This document shows positions 1-11,942 of a DNA stretch of 64,000 nt, one piece after another. The notes below the pieces were generated by a model, which had not been told where the DNA came from, did no database searches, and saw nothing but the letters and a program-made list of their open reading frames with translations. The DNA is from Rhynchosporium graminicola (Eukaryota > Ascomycota > Leotiomycetes > Helotiales > Ploettnerulaceae), in contig FJUW01000023.1 in assembly GCA_900074885.1 (NCBI GenBank), positions 332,319 to 396,318 of the forward strand. Direction: 5' to 3'. A program made the translations under genes and the position numbers. Positions within the stretch are counted from its first letter, which is position 1. The number at the start of each line of letters is the position of its first letter.

Positions 1-1240
1 GCGTCAGAATTATACGTAATAGAGAGAAGAAGACAATTTCTCTTTACTAAGATACGTATATCGATAAGATATTAGATCGATTTAGAATAACTAACTATAA
101 GAGCGCTAATACGCCCTTTACTACTAGTTCAGAGGTTTCTATAGTTAAATTCAAGAGAGTAGCTACTCTATAAGAAATTAAGCTATATTAATAGCTTTAT
201 AGTAGTTTATAGTACCTAGCTTATACTCGCTAGGATATACTATACTACTACTCTATACTATTATAATTTCTAATAAATCTATTACCTTAATACCTTACGA
301 GCGCTAAGAGAGTACTTACGTACTTATAAGGTACGAAGTACTACGCTACGACTTACGGAGGAGATATTACCGATAGAGAGAAAATGAAATTAAGAGGTTT
401 CTGCGACTCTAATTAAGCTGATAACCGAATCGATAGAATATCATATACCGGAGTATATTTCTTCCTTATAGGAGGTGTTTTCTTAGCTATTTTAAAGCGA
501 TAGACTACTATAGCTCTTACCTCTACGGAAGCAGAGTATATAGCTATATACGCCTTTACTAGAGAAGTATTATAGATACGCTAAGTACTAAAGGAGCTAA
601 GCTATAATAAGCTAGACTCTAGGAGTATAGAGATATAGTGCGATAATCAGGGAGCTTTATCTCTATCGGAGAACCCTGAATTATACTAATATACTAAGCA
701 TATTGATATCAAATTCTACTACTTTCGCTAGGAGGTCGCTAGAGGTTATTTAGACCCTTAGTATATACTCTTAAAAGAGAACGCAGCAGATAGTTTCACT
801 AAACCACTTAGCTTATAAGACCTTAAGGCCTTTATAGTAATACTGAATATAACTATTTTATACCTAGAATAAGGGGTATAGATATTAATCAGGAAGGTAG
901 ACTATCTTAAAGGAATTATAGAACCTGGGGTTTATCTAGTTCACGTGATATCGAGGCATAGTTCTAGTCTCTAGGAGTATTACTATACGTACGTATATAA
1001 TAGTATAATCGACTAATTATAGGAAATTAGATCACTTATACCTATAGAAGTTACCGACTTTATAGTATCTCTACAGAGGGGTATATTACGAGGATATAGG
1101 TCTTAGCATAGATCAGGTGACTATAGTCACGTGCATAGTCCGTGCGGATATTCCTAGATAATATCTTCTGTCGACTCTCTATAGTAATTAGTACTGCAAT
1201 ATAACTAATATTATTTAACTACTCTATGCCTTACTCTGAA
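1..1240 (+). mobile_element. Copia retrotransposon, 3' part (RNase H and LTR), RIP-inactivated
   Basis: The window opens inside a Ty1/copia element read on the plus strand. Conceptual translation, ignoring stops, gives the C-terminal RT/RNase H part of pol, including the STEAEYIA block (about 525-545) and a D-NQGALSLSENPELY-type block (about 640-680). The same sequence occurs in reverse complement at 27701-28790 in Copia-2. TAG and TAA stops stand where Trp and Gln codons are expected, the usual mark of RIP, so no protein can be made. The LTR follows at 1084. The 5' end of the element lies outside the window. Confidence 0.9.
1084..1240 (+). repeat. Copia LTR, truncated at its 3' end
   Basis: This matches the 178-bp LTRs at 22964-23141, 27523-27700 and 47270-47447. 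It starts TATTACGAGG (TGTTGCGAGG in the least mutated copy) and contains the hairpin GTGACTATAGTCAC at 1117-1130. Similarity stops at 1240 after CTTACTCTGAA; the last 21 bp of a full LTR are missing and unique sequence begins at once. Confidence 0.88.
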
Positions 1241-2563
1241 ATTTCTCGTGGGCTTCTCCCACCTGATATATTTGTTGGAGCGTGGACTAATGCTTTGATT
1301 CACTGTACGCATGGTGTTTGATTTGATATCAAAGTCTTTTGTTGAAGCCTCCCACGTATTTCTCAGTTGCGAAAATTGCTGACTTAGAAATGACTAACTC
1401 GATTCAGTAAATCACAGTAAAGGTTGACTCTGCATACGACTTGATAAAGTCAAAGTCTCAGTGCTGCAAGTTCATTACAAGCAATTTTTGGATGCCGAGC
1501 CGTTGCTGACAAACGTGACGAAATACATCGGTGATCAGTAGTCGCCAACGAAATGTCCCATGGCGGAAAAGCAGCCTCTCCGCGTAATCACTGCATATAG
1601 GTATCGATTGTACCGATGTCATGAAGTCTCCGCACAAGTTAAGATGATGACAAACTTCTGTCTGTACTCAGCATTTGAGTTTGTCGGATATTCTGATTTG
1701 ACAACGTGCCTTGCACACCACTGTATAGCTTCAATATCATAGAAACACGTCGGGTATAGGATATGGGCAGCTCGCTCTTTGCGTATGCTGAAGCCCGGGA
1801 GAAACGTAACATGAAATTGTGACCAACTGAAGATTGAAAGCACACACTGCATTCGGTTTCTATGTGCAACCAAGCGTTGACGACGCCCAGGAACTAGAAG
1901 GAGATATCAAAATAATGAATTCAAGAGAAATCAAGAATTTCAGAACTTGAAAATTTGCCAAGACTATAGGTATGTTACATATTCGCTGGCTTGGCGTTGA
2001 TCTGATGGACTCGTCGTAGATGCCACACGAGGATATTCGCATTTTGTTCTGACACCCACGGATAAACTCATATGTAGTATCTTGTACTGCGTGGAGAATT
2101 TGATGCGCGGAAGAGTCGCTGAAGAGTATCTTGGTGCAGATATTTAATTCCAGATTTAATAGGAATGAAGAGACTTGGCCAGGTTCCTGTTCCATACTTA
2201 TAAGTTGGTAGATGCTTCTTGTGTCCAGTCGATCATCTCCAGACAGTTTGTTAGACAGCCTCTGAGAATGGCAAGCTACGCGTAGTGCTTTCTGACTGCT
2301 GCGATGCTTTCTCGTCTGTGATAGTCGATTTAGTGAGGTGATAGTAACCCCGAAAGTGTAGGTAGGTATTTTAGTTCAAGTGCAAGGCTCCACACTCAGC
2401 CTTGCGCTCGCCGCGTCTTCCACCGACGCGCCGTAAAGGAAACTGCAAACAACGAAGAAGCATCATTCAGTTCAAGTTTTTGAAACACCCAAATACGTCT
2501 ATTGGAATTCCTCACGACATGAAATCCCCCATGTCTTTATGATCCATCCTCTGATCGCCAGAG
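1241..2563. other. Intergenic, upstream of APC1
   Basis: Base composition becomes ordinary and the RIP pattern stops at 1240. Short ORFs on both strands (for example 1560-1742 and 1860-2195) have no recognisable motif and overlap one another. The last 200 bp presumably hold the APC1 promoter and leader. No RNA gene is visible. Confidence 0.6.
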
Positions 2564-5500
2564 ATGGCATCCGTCACTTCATTAGGCCTGCACAAGCCGA
2601 CTGGTTTACACTACGCAATACAAGAGCATCTGGTACCGTCGGATCCTTCGAGCACATCCTACGAATGGCACAATCATTTTGATGGTGATTCAAGCTCTAA
2701 ATTCGAAGATGACGAACTTCTGGTAACCTCGCGATGCGTAATCTGGAGCAGAGGGGGTATATTCCGGAAGGCTTTCAAATTCGACCTGGAGAAGGAAGAT
2801 GTTACACGGGCTCTTTTGACAACATTTCCTAGTCTTGGACCACTTGCTGCGAGGGAGAACAAGGAACGGCAGAAAAAAGGGAGCGCGGCGAAGAGGGAGA
2901 CGGCGATTGTGGTATTTCTCAAGACACAGGCGCATGTGTACTTCCTGTCCGGCACCAGCCATGTTGTACATTTGCCATTTGAGGTCGACACTGCATTTGC
3001 GGCTCCCAATGGAATCATCATACAACGGAAGTTGCGAGTGGAAACTCCAGTTGCGGCTTCAGTCAAGTTTCCTCGAGTCCCTCCAAATTCCTTCGTATCT
3101 TCCCAACCTCAACCCTGGTCAGCAGCAAGCTCGCAGCAGTCAACATTCTCAATCGCAGATCTTGGTGGACCAAAGCAGATGCCTATGCCACACTCGACTT
3201 TGAAGGATATGTGGAACCCACCAGCAGTCAAGAGTGATTCGAATTGGCCTCGATTGTTTTCCCTGTCGGATCCTCTCGCAGAAATAGGTCTTGTGGTTGC
3301 TCAGCCCTCTAAGTCTTCTCATCACAAGAGTAGAAGCCATGTAGGCAAAATAACTGCCCTGGACGCATCCGAAGAAATCCTACATGTATCCCGCAGGGGT
3401 GAGTTTTCCCCGCAAAATAGCGAACGACCTCTCATTCTAGCTTTGACCTTGAATCGGGAAACAAGCATGTATACTGTCTGGAAGTTTGCATATGTCGGAG
3501 ACGAAGTTACTACTGTTGCTGAAGAGAAGCGCCGTGTTGTCAGCGGCACCATGTCTCGTAGGAGAAGCTCATTCATGCCAGGGGCTGCTACTGGGGCCAC
3601 AACTCCAGTAGCAAATAACCAACATAGTTTCAGAGAGAGTCTTGGGGGATCTCAGCAAGGAGTGAACTTCTTGAAGGGCAGCATAGAAGATGAAGCCAGA
3701 GATAAAATTGTTGACTTCGCCTCTTCACTAGACCCAGATTTCGAGAGCACCTCCCTACCTAGGAGGAAATCAAGGCGCGTGAGTTCGATGCTTGCCAGAG
3801 CAGATCTGTCTGCTACTCATGAGCGGTCGGCGTTCTCTGATACAGGCCATCATGCGCATTCAACGAGCCGTCGTGGAGACTCTTTAGGTAGTCAACATGC
3901 TCGACTCAGTATAGGCCCCTATCCTGGGGCTAGTTTTTCTCACGGCTCACAATTCAATCACAGCCTGAATGGACATCTTGAAGCTCCGGTAGATGATCTC
4001 CTGGAAGAATTGCGAGCAGGGGGTGATTTTGAAGGTTTCCATAACATGGGTCTTGACGATGACGAGTTTGACGCTTTTAGGCAAGAAGTTGTGCTGTCCA
4101 AAGTCTGCAGTGTTCCCGCGGAGCATAGCAATGTTCGGTATTCGAGTCAAAACATGCCAGCGGCAACACAGTGCAAGATATTTACACTCACTGCACCCCC
4201 ATCGGCAAATGACGATCAGCATGGAGATACGATTGTTGTCTGTCTTCTGGATCCTGACGAGAAACGGCTCCTTGTCATGACCCTTTATTCAAAGACTCAC
4301 AAAGCTGACGCCGACTTGAGCAACAATCGTGTCCCTGGCGTCAAGTCAGATCGAGACGTTACGGTCGTGACACTGGCCTCTTCCTCCTGGGCTAAGGGTG
4401 TAATAGATGCGTGCAGGGTTGATGATGGTCAGATTTCTCGCATTCTAGCCCTGACTGGCTCCGCAGACGGCTACGGGGAGCTCAGTCTGCAAGCTCCGTG
4501 GAGTACTTTGATGAAAGTGACGCTTCCTGCCCAGTTCGCGCTCAGCAACATTCGCAATTTGAGCCACGATCCTACGCCTCGTGCACGCCGAGAAGGCAGC
4601 TTTAAACGCGTTCTGAGCAGGGGACCTCGTGCTCTCCGTGGCGTACGAAATCCAAAGCCAGGAGGAATAGTCGACCTGGTAGATGACGAAGGAAGACTGC
4701 ACCAGCTTCAGCTACTGTTGGAGCCTCGGAACCCTCATGTATGCAAGATTTTAGAACTTTGCCGAGCCGTAATTCCAGGAGGTAATGGTGGCGAAGGAAT
4801 TCTCGTGTTTTGGTGGAATGTAATGCAATGGATCCGACTTGAAAATATCCATAGCGTGGATAAAGAATGGACAGCTCTAGTCATAACCATTTTTGCTCTA
4901 GTCTTCGGTTTGAGTGGCACGAGCAAAGCAACACAGGTTTTGACAAAGAAGAAGCCTCGAAGGGGGCATCTTCGTTCAAGTAGTGGTGCACAACTGGATT
5001 CGGAGAATTGGGGATTGATGCAGGCAGAGGAAGCCTCCCATGGAAATCCTTCTCCTTCATGGGCTAGCAACACAGGCTGGAACTGGCTTATAGAGGATGG
5101 CGATTTCATTCCACGGGGTTCAGAATCTTCAGCATCGATGATCATGCCCACTGGTAGCGAGGAATTGCCTTTCATTCGCAGGCATGTTGATCTTGCTCAA
5201 AAATTCGCAGGTACTAAATTTGGTTCGGAATCAATGTTCGGCTCCCTACCTACATCCGGAAACAGAAGCATTGAGGTTAGAAAGGCTGCCCTTACTGACA
5301 TTTTCATTGCCCTGCACCTGTTGAACGAAGAACAAAAGCTTGATACGATGATGGCGGATTCATTCAGTACAGGATTATCAAGCTTAGCTCCCATACTTGC
5401 TCAAATTGCTAGGTGGCTTCGGTGGGATAGCTGGATACAGTATTACGAAGTTGAAGAAGCTTCGTTACTCAACGTCGACTATGACACTAGTAGGTCGTGG

Positions 5501-8491
5501 TGTTTATGCAGAGCGTACAAAGCAACTAACGCTCATGCTAGAATCACCCATACATTCGCCTATTCTTGAGCCTTTCGAGTGTCCCTCGGTGTATGACTGG
5601 ATTCAGGCTTGTTTACAGACCCGCAGTTTGCGGCCATATATAACGCTTTCAGAGTTGGTTACTACACGCTTACCATCTGCAACGCATGCATCGAACACAG
5701 ATCAATGGTTACACCTGACACCGAGAACTATGCTCTTTGAACGACTGTTCTCTGCCATGCGAACCGATTGGACGTCTCAACAAATTGTTGAAGCCCTCTC
5801 ATCAGCCGGAGCTAATCAACTTATGCTAGAAACTTTGCCAGAAGCAGTCCTCGCACCACTTCAAGAAGCGATCGTGAAAAGCCAAGCCGAGCCTCCAGCT
5901 ACGTGGAATAAAGATTTACTTGCTCTGATTGGTCGACAAGACGTTGGTATGCTACTGACACCAGGACAGCGACCGCCTCAAGTACAATCAACTTTACTGG
6001 TAAGTACCTACATCCCTATGCAAGCCTGAAACGTTGCTTACAGGGATAGGCACCAACGCATGAAGCGAATCTTGACATCCACGCGATATGTGTGTCTATT
6101 GGAGATCCCGAAACTACAGGGTCTTATGATGGATCTGTTGAAGTGGATCGCCAAGCAACTACTCGCTCCATCTTCAAAGACGATAGAAGAATGAATGAGG
6201 CCATTGCGGTTCTCAGTACATCACGAACTACTGTGGCGCGATGCAAATCGGAACCTCAATGGACCGAATCTGAGCTGCTAGAAGCACAAAAGGAGCACGC
6301 GCAGATGCTGGCTTATCGCACTCTTGCTATTCCATCTGGTAGCGGGCTATTGAATTACAGTGCTCGCATCCCTCTTCTCACCCAAAAATGGAGCGTCAGA
6401 GGGTTCAATTTGAATGTTATAATGAAACCAGATAACAACACTGTAGCAGCAGAGAAATCGGCATTCTCAGAGGAGAAGATCGGCTGGGCCTTCTTCCATG
6501 CAGGCGTTGCATCAGGTCTTAGTATATCGCGAGACGCTAAAGGCATCGATACCTCCTGGATTCTTTACAATAAGCCTACTCCAGATCTGAGCAACCGACA
6601 TGCCGGCTTCCTGCTGGCTTTAGGTCTCAATGGGCATCTGAAGTCTGTAGCCAAATGGGTTGCCTTCAGATACTTGACTCCAAAACATACGATGACCTCT
6701 ATAGGACTGCTCCTAGGCCTTGCAGCATCGTACATCGGTACTATGGATTCTTTAGTAACAAGGCTTCTGTCAGTTCATGTGACACGAATGTTACCTCCAG
6801 GCGCAGCAGAACTGAACTTATCTCCTCTCACCCAGACAACAGGAATCATGGGCATCGGGCTCTTGTACTGCAACACACAGCACCGTCGAATGAGCGAAAT
6901 CATGGTCTCAGAGATTGAACATATAGATTTAGAGACGGAAGAAGAACCTCTGAGAAACGAAGGTTATCGGCTAGCTGCTGGCTTCGCTCTGGGATTGATC
7001 AATCTTGGGAAAGGTTCGGACCTGAAAGGTCTACATGATATGCGACTTACGGAAAGACTTCTGGCACTTGCGGCTGGAAGTAAAAAGGTGGATCTGGTTC
7101 ACGTCTACGATAAAGCTACTGCTGCCGCAGTTGTAGCGATTGCACTGATATTTATGAAATCCGAGAATCAAGTTCTGGCCAGAAAGATCGATGTTCCAGA
7201 GTCAATACTCCAATTCGACTACATCCGCCCAGATATCTTCCTTCTTCGTACCCTGGCAAGGCACCTCATTATGTGGAGTCAGATCCAGCCATCTTTCGAA
7301 TGGATTCGGTCCAACATCCCAGAAGTGTACCGTAAACGAAGCTCATTAGAAGACGTAACCAATCTGACTAGCGAAGATCTTCCTTTTTACGATATTATCG
7401 CTGGACTTTGCTTCAGCATAGCCTTACGTTATGCTGGCTCGGCCTCCACTATTGTCCGCGACTTGCTGATCCATTACTTGGATCAACTTATGCGGATTTG
7501 CAGGCTCGAGGCTAATACCTTCGACAAAAAGCTGACAAGAAACACAGTAAGAAACTGCCAAGACTTGATAGCTCTCGCTGTCGCGACTGTTATGGCTGGA
7601 ACAGGAGATCTCGTTGTGTTCCGGCGACTAAGGTCAATGCACGGTCGTGATGACAGTGAAACTCCTTATGGTAGTCATCTGGCTGCCCATCTTGCAGTCG
7701 GGGCCCTCTTTCTAGGTGGAGGTACCTTCACATTTGGCACATCAAATATGGCTATAGCTGCTTTACTGGTGGCGTTCTATCCGATATTCCCTTCGTCGAT
7801 ACAAGACAACAAGTCACATTTACAAGCTTTCCGTCACTTCTGGGTGATGGCGGCGGAGCCTCGATGTCTTGTGGCTCGTGACATCGACACCAACCAATTA
7901 GTCACTATCCCAGTTTTCATTACACTCCGGAATGGCGTGGAGACACAACGCCATACACCTTGCCTCTTACCAGAGCTGGATCAAATAAAGACTGTGCGCA
8001 CGAATAGCCCCGAGTACTGGAATCTCGTCCTCGATCTAGAGAATAACGAGAAACATATCGCAGCGTTCAAGTCTACACAAACGATTTATGTGCGACGCTG
8101 TCCAGCACATGAGGCTGGCACTTCTCCTTTCCACGCTACACTACAGGCACTCAATGATGTAGATTTCACGCCTTCTCAGTCCCTCGAATGGCTTTTTGAA
8201 CTGCCTTCTTTTGCTTCTCTTACGAAAGCGGAACGAGCTCTGGTCCTTCCCGCGGACCATGGAGGTGCGGGCGATGTACATGCTGGCACTGATGAGACGG
8301 TTGTTGATGCTAGGTTAGTGCTTGAGAATGCTTCTCTGGATAGTGGGAAGAGAGATAGGCTACTGGGTTTGCGATTACTGTTTGAATTTGCGGATCAGGC
8401 TGCGAGTGAGGGCAAGGATATGCTATGGATAAGGAGAGAGGTCGTGGATAGGCTGAAGGCGAAGGTGTGGGTTATGGCAACGGAGGAATAA
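2564..8491 (+). CDS. APC1: Anaphase-promoting complex subunit 1 (APC1/BimE)
   Basis: APC1 is the largest scaffold subunit of the APC/C ubiquitin ligase, which targets cyclins and securin for degradation in mitosis. I place three exons: 2564-5489, 5542-5999 and 6050-8491, giving about 1941 aa, near the size of fungal BimE proteins. Intron 1 (5490-5541) has donor GTAGGT, branch ACTAAC and acceptor TAG; intron 2 (6000-6049) has donor GTAAGT and acceptor TAG. Both restore the frame exactly. The N-terminus carries the family block DELLVTSRCVIWSRGG near residue 50. A Ser/Arg-rich low-complexity stretch around residues 330-480 looks like a phosphorylated loop. The C-terminal third has Gly/Ala/Leu-rich helical repeats (about residues 1300-1560, such as TSIGLLLGLAASYIGT), which fit the proteasome/cyclosome repeats. 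The start ATG is the first in frame and precedes the conserved block. Confidence 0.93.
5490..5541 (+). other. Intron 1 of APC1
   Basis: It is 52 bp, with donor GTAGGT, branch-like ACTAAC at 5525-5530 and acceptor CTAG. Removing it joins frame 2 to frame 3 as DYDTK-SPIHSP. Read through, the upstream frame meets a stop at 5567. Confidence 0.8.
6000..6049 (+). other. Intron 2 of APC1
   Basis: It is 50 bp, with donor GTAAGT and acceptor TAG at 6047-6049. The nearer CAG at 6041-6043 would leave an in-frame TAG, so the TAG acceptor is preferred. Confidence 0.8.
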
Positions 8492-8722
8492 TGGTGACTG
8501 TCAAACGGGTTTATGATTTGGGACTTGGTGCATCATTAGCGGGTTGGTGGGAAAAGTATTTTGGTGCAGGTAGATGGGGGATGAGATCAACATGAAGAGT
8601 AATGAAAGCATCATGTGGTCTGTTGTCTTGGCTAAACGAGGAAGGAGGTATTGCAGACTACAGAAGGTCAGCCATAACATAGGCACCTATCATCACTACA
8701 CCCATCGTCGCTACCTTCCTAT

Positions 8723-9343
8723 ATGACCAATATAAGATTGAAAGGCAGGAGCCTCCGACTTTTTAGCGCTCTCTCTCACTGGTCCTCCATGCAATTTCTT
8801 CTCAAACATGCTCATCCACATCACCATCATCAAACTTATCTACGCATTATTCTAGAAGAAGAAACGAGATTCGAAAAAGAAGAAGCAAAAGCAGAAATAG
8901 ACATAGGCATGTACAACAAGCACCCACAACCGCCCGCGATACACTTCCTTTACCAACCACCGACTCCCGCAGAGCTATCCACATACACATCCACAGCCGT
9001 CCAAACAATCCCAACGAACCGCTCACTCACCTGGCAGCAAGGAGCCGTACTCCTCCTCGTCATCCTCATGCTCAACTTCATCACCATCGGCGTCATCTCA
9101 ACGATCTGCACAATCAACAGATTCATCGACGCATGTACGAAGCGTCGTAAGACAGGCGAGAGCTTCGCGCGCATTCGGATGGGGAGGCAGATCGAGGAGA
9201 TCAGAGATTGTTTCCTGAGGATGGGGGATAAGCAGGACAGACAGGCTACCAAGGAGTGGTTCTTGAGAGAGGTCCGACATATTGATGTTGGGATGGGATG
9301 GGAGGGTAAGGGGGCAGGAATACAGGAGATGAAGGGTGAGTGA
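8723..9343 (+). CDS. Small single-pass membrane protein, hypothetical
   Basis: I do not recognise this 206-aa frame. It has one clear hydrophobic segment (about residues 107-130, GAVLLLVILMLNFITIGVIS) followed by a basic stretch (RFIDACTKRRK) and a charged, helix-like tail, which suggests one transmembrane helix with a cytosolic tail. The first 62 residues are His- and Glu-rich and less convincing; the second Met (codon at 8909) is an alternative start. The frame begins 231 bp after APC1 on the same strand. An opposing ORF at 8950-9360 lacks such a pattern. It could be a non-coding frame, but the coherent hydrophobic block argues for a real gene. Confidence 0.5.
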   Translation: MTNIRLKGRSLRLFSALSHWSSMQFLLKHAHPHHHHQTYLRIILEEETRFEKEEAKAEIDIGMYNKHPQPPAIHFLYQPPTPAELSTYTSTAVQTIPTNRSLTWQQGAVLLLVILMLNFITIGVISTICTINRFIDACTKRRKTGESFARIRMGRQIEEIRDCFLRMGDKQDRQATKEWFLREVRHIDVGMGWEGKGAGIQEMKGE

Positions 9344-10537
9344 TGAGTGTGGTTGGTCATGTTGTGGGATGAGAGCGGGATGGAACGCAGTGCATGAGGT
9401 ACTGTGGAATAGCGAGTTCTGATTAGCGAGTTTTCATCAACGATTACTTACCTCTACAGCATCAAGAATAAGCTGCTATACGTGATACCATTTGCATTTT
9501 TCTTGTATTGCACAATCCCTAGGTGTTTGTTATTACATCGAGGCGAGTCAAATCGTCTCCGATGTAGCGAGGTATTGAAATCTGCTCCAACTTTCAAACA
9601 AGATTTCCATGTGCCTTCAGCAGACAGGACTTTTTGCAGTCGTCAACAATCAATACGTAACGTTATTAAAGTCTCGTCATATAAGTCACGATTTTGTAAA
9701 GTAAGACCTACACATGATCTGGAAGTATACTGTGTCGGCAAAGATCCCTCAATCGCGAAGTCAACTCGCCTCGTACCTATGCTTAGTGGTAGCATGTGAG
9801 GATATATGGGCTTGACTCTCATTTCTCTTGCTTTAAAGTCTACCTGGAAATATGGATATCGAGAGAAGATATCTAGTATTGCAATTGATTGATACATCTG
9901 CAAAGTAAAAAATGAGGGTTGTCTGCTAGCTGATTTGTGAGGGTTGAGATCTTGACTTGAGAGAGATGTGCGAGTTGGGGGATTTTGAAGGATCGAGAGA
10001 ATAGATGGATTGGGATTTGGAAGGAGTACATGGATGTAGCAGGCTAGGGAAATGAATGTTGGGTGGTGGTTTAGTGAGATGTTTGGTATGGCTTAGAGAG
10101 TGTGCGAGGGAAGTTAGGTGGTGTAGTGGGAGAAGTGATAACAAAGGAATTATATAGGGAACGGTCCTGGACTCGGTCTTTTCCATGTCTTATCAATTAA
10201 GAGAATGCGATTGAATGAGAAAATGCCATACAATCGGTGAGCCTCAACTACAGATGGGGTCCAGAGGATTGCACACTCTTTACCCAACCATCAGCAGCAT
10301 AGACTCCCAGAGTGGGTTCTTAAGGATAAAACCTTATGAGAATTGCCACGTATATGGCCATGGCTCACAGTTTCTGTCGGGCATATGCAATACATCTCGA
10401 GTCCATAATCCCCTCGACTGGGTAGGTATTCATTAGAAAAAGCTCAATGCCGCATCGACCTTAACCAGGCAAGCATCTCACCCTCTATCGTACAACCTTC
10501 ATCATCCCCGTGCATAATTTCTCATTGAACATCCACT
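9344..10537. other. Intergenic
   Basis: This stretch lies between the small membrane protein and the convergent Hmp1-like gene. Several short ORFs (9482-9799, 9926-10186 minus, 10215-10436) show no motif and have the composition of chance frames. No RNA gene or transposon end was seen. Confidence 0.5.
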
Positions 10538-11191
10538 TCACATCTTTCCCTTAATCTCCTCCTTCTTTCCTTTCGCCTCACCAGCAAGCTCGTTCGCCTT
10601 GCCCTTCGCCTGACCAGCAACCTCGCTTGCCTTGCCCGAAGTTTGGCCAGCGATGTTGTTTGCCTTGCCTGCGACCTCGTTTGCCTTTCCTTGTGCCTGA
10701 CCAGCGAGCTCACTAGCCTTTCCCTTGGCCTCGCCGGCGACTTCGTTGGCTTTGTTCTGCATCTCCGAGGTGGACATGCCGGCTACTTCTTTGGCTTTTT
10801 GGGTTGCGTTTTCTAGTAAGAGAAAAGGTGTTAGCAGATGTTTTCTTTACGTCTATCTTGATTCTTTCAGCACAATGCCGAGAGTCAGTTGAAAGCCACT
10901 AGTACTTGATGAGTTGGTGCATCTTCAATCCCAGCTGGGTGCCAATGTCGTAAACAATTTGATGACTTGATGCTGATAACAAACAGCGAAAGGAGATATT
11001 GTTGACTTACGACCAGCTTCAATTCCATCAACAAGAACATCTGAGACCTTCCTATCAACAGTCTTGAGCGTATCCTTGACACCCTCAGTCGCACTCTTGC
11101 GAGCAACGAAAGTGGTAGAGAAAGCGCGAGGAGCTTGAGCAAAACTCGTGCGACTGGCGCGGAACATGGTGCGAGATGTGAGGAAAGACAT
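10538..11191 (-). CDS. Hmp1/LEA-like repeat protein, probably mitochondrial
   Basis: Exon 1 is 11011-11191 and exon 2 is 10538-10812, with a 198-bp intron (donor GTAAGT, acceptor ACTAG), giving 151 aa. The first 35 residues are rich in Arg, Ser, Thr, Phe and Ala without acidic residues (MSFLTSRTMFRASRTSF), as in a mitochondrial presequence. Exon 2 encodes a degenerate 11-residue repeat of the type GKANEVAGEAK, about seven copies, strongly helical and hydrophilic. Fungal proteins of this kind are annotated as mismatched base pair and cruciform DNA recognition protein Hmp1, or as LEA/CsbD-like stress proteins. A protective, desiccation-type role is inference from the repeat. The upstream ATG at 11251 is in frame, but the MSF start gives the cleaner targeting peptide. 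Confidence 0.82.
10813..11010 (-). other. Intron of the Hmp1/LEA-like gene
   Basis: It is 198 bp; on the minus strand the donor is GTAAGT and the acceptor CTTACTAG. Splicing completes a Gln codon and joins DGIEAG to QNATQKAKEVAG, so the repeat phase continues across the junction. Confidence 0.75.
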
Positions 11192-11942
11192 TTTGTATGT
11201 GTTTTTGTAGTTGTTGGTGAAAAGAGGTTTGAGTTGAGGTAAATTTAACACTTGATTGGATTTTTGAAGCAGGAAGAAGGGAGCAGGAGAGAAGAGCTTG
11301 CTTTGTTTATGAAGAGAGCTTTAGCTGGAAGCTCTAGCTTGTTGACGTCACTAACTCGCTTATTTTTGGTGTGGGGAAGGAAAGCTTCGAATTGGTTTTG
11401 CTGCACTTGCATGTTTGCGTGAGTCGACGATGAGAGATAAAGTGTTGTGATCGCATGTAAACATAGATTGTGTTTGATCTATTGGGGACCTTTAGACGGG
11501 AGGTTTGACCATTGATAGGTATTCATCGAAGCTTACTTTCTTAGTACCTAGAGAAGGTTGTCAAGGATGCCAGATCTCCAAAATTGCATGCTTCAAAGCA
11601 TGGCATTCTCGCTAAGAGCTTTCCCCTGTCTTTTGACAGCCTAAGGTAGGTAGGTAGGTGAAGCTTCGGAGGAGCTATCTAGGAAAAGAAGCTTTTATGT
11701 TCGAGTGTATAGATCTTTATCCCGACCCAGTTTCTTTCTTTCGTTCTATGACATGTCCCTTTGGCAATTAAAGACTCTCTTCGCATCGTCAGTTTTGGAA
11801 TTAGTTTCGACTTCAGTTGATCCAGATAGACCTCCAGCTGCATGCGTTTCAAGATATCTAGAGCCTCAAGCTTGGTATATAGCTTGAATAAAGCTTCTTG
11901 CCGCCATCACATCAATAGCTTTGATCTACTAAGTCGCCCACC
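11192..11942. other. Intergenic between Hmp1-like promoter and hydratase 3' end
   Basis: Both flanking genes are on the minus strand, so this holds the 5' region of the Hmp1-like gene and the 3' region of the hydratase. CT-rich and GAAGCTT motifs recur, and the tetranucleotide TAGG is tandemly repeated near 11644-11660. No gene is supported. Confidence 0.5.

Noticed and set aside
6655..6918. 87-aa ORF inside APC1, and other alternate-frame ORFs at 2674-5175, 17184-19799 and 20493-21419
   Set aside because: All are shadows of the APC1 or Sec7 reading frames, which carry recognised domains.
8950..9360. 136-aa minus-strand ORF opposite the small membrane protein
   Set aside because: Proline/Ser/Ile/Cys-rich without pattern, while the plus strand carries a clear transmembrane segment.
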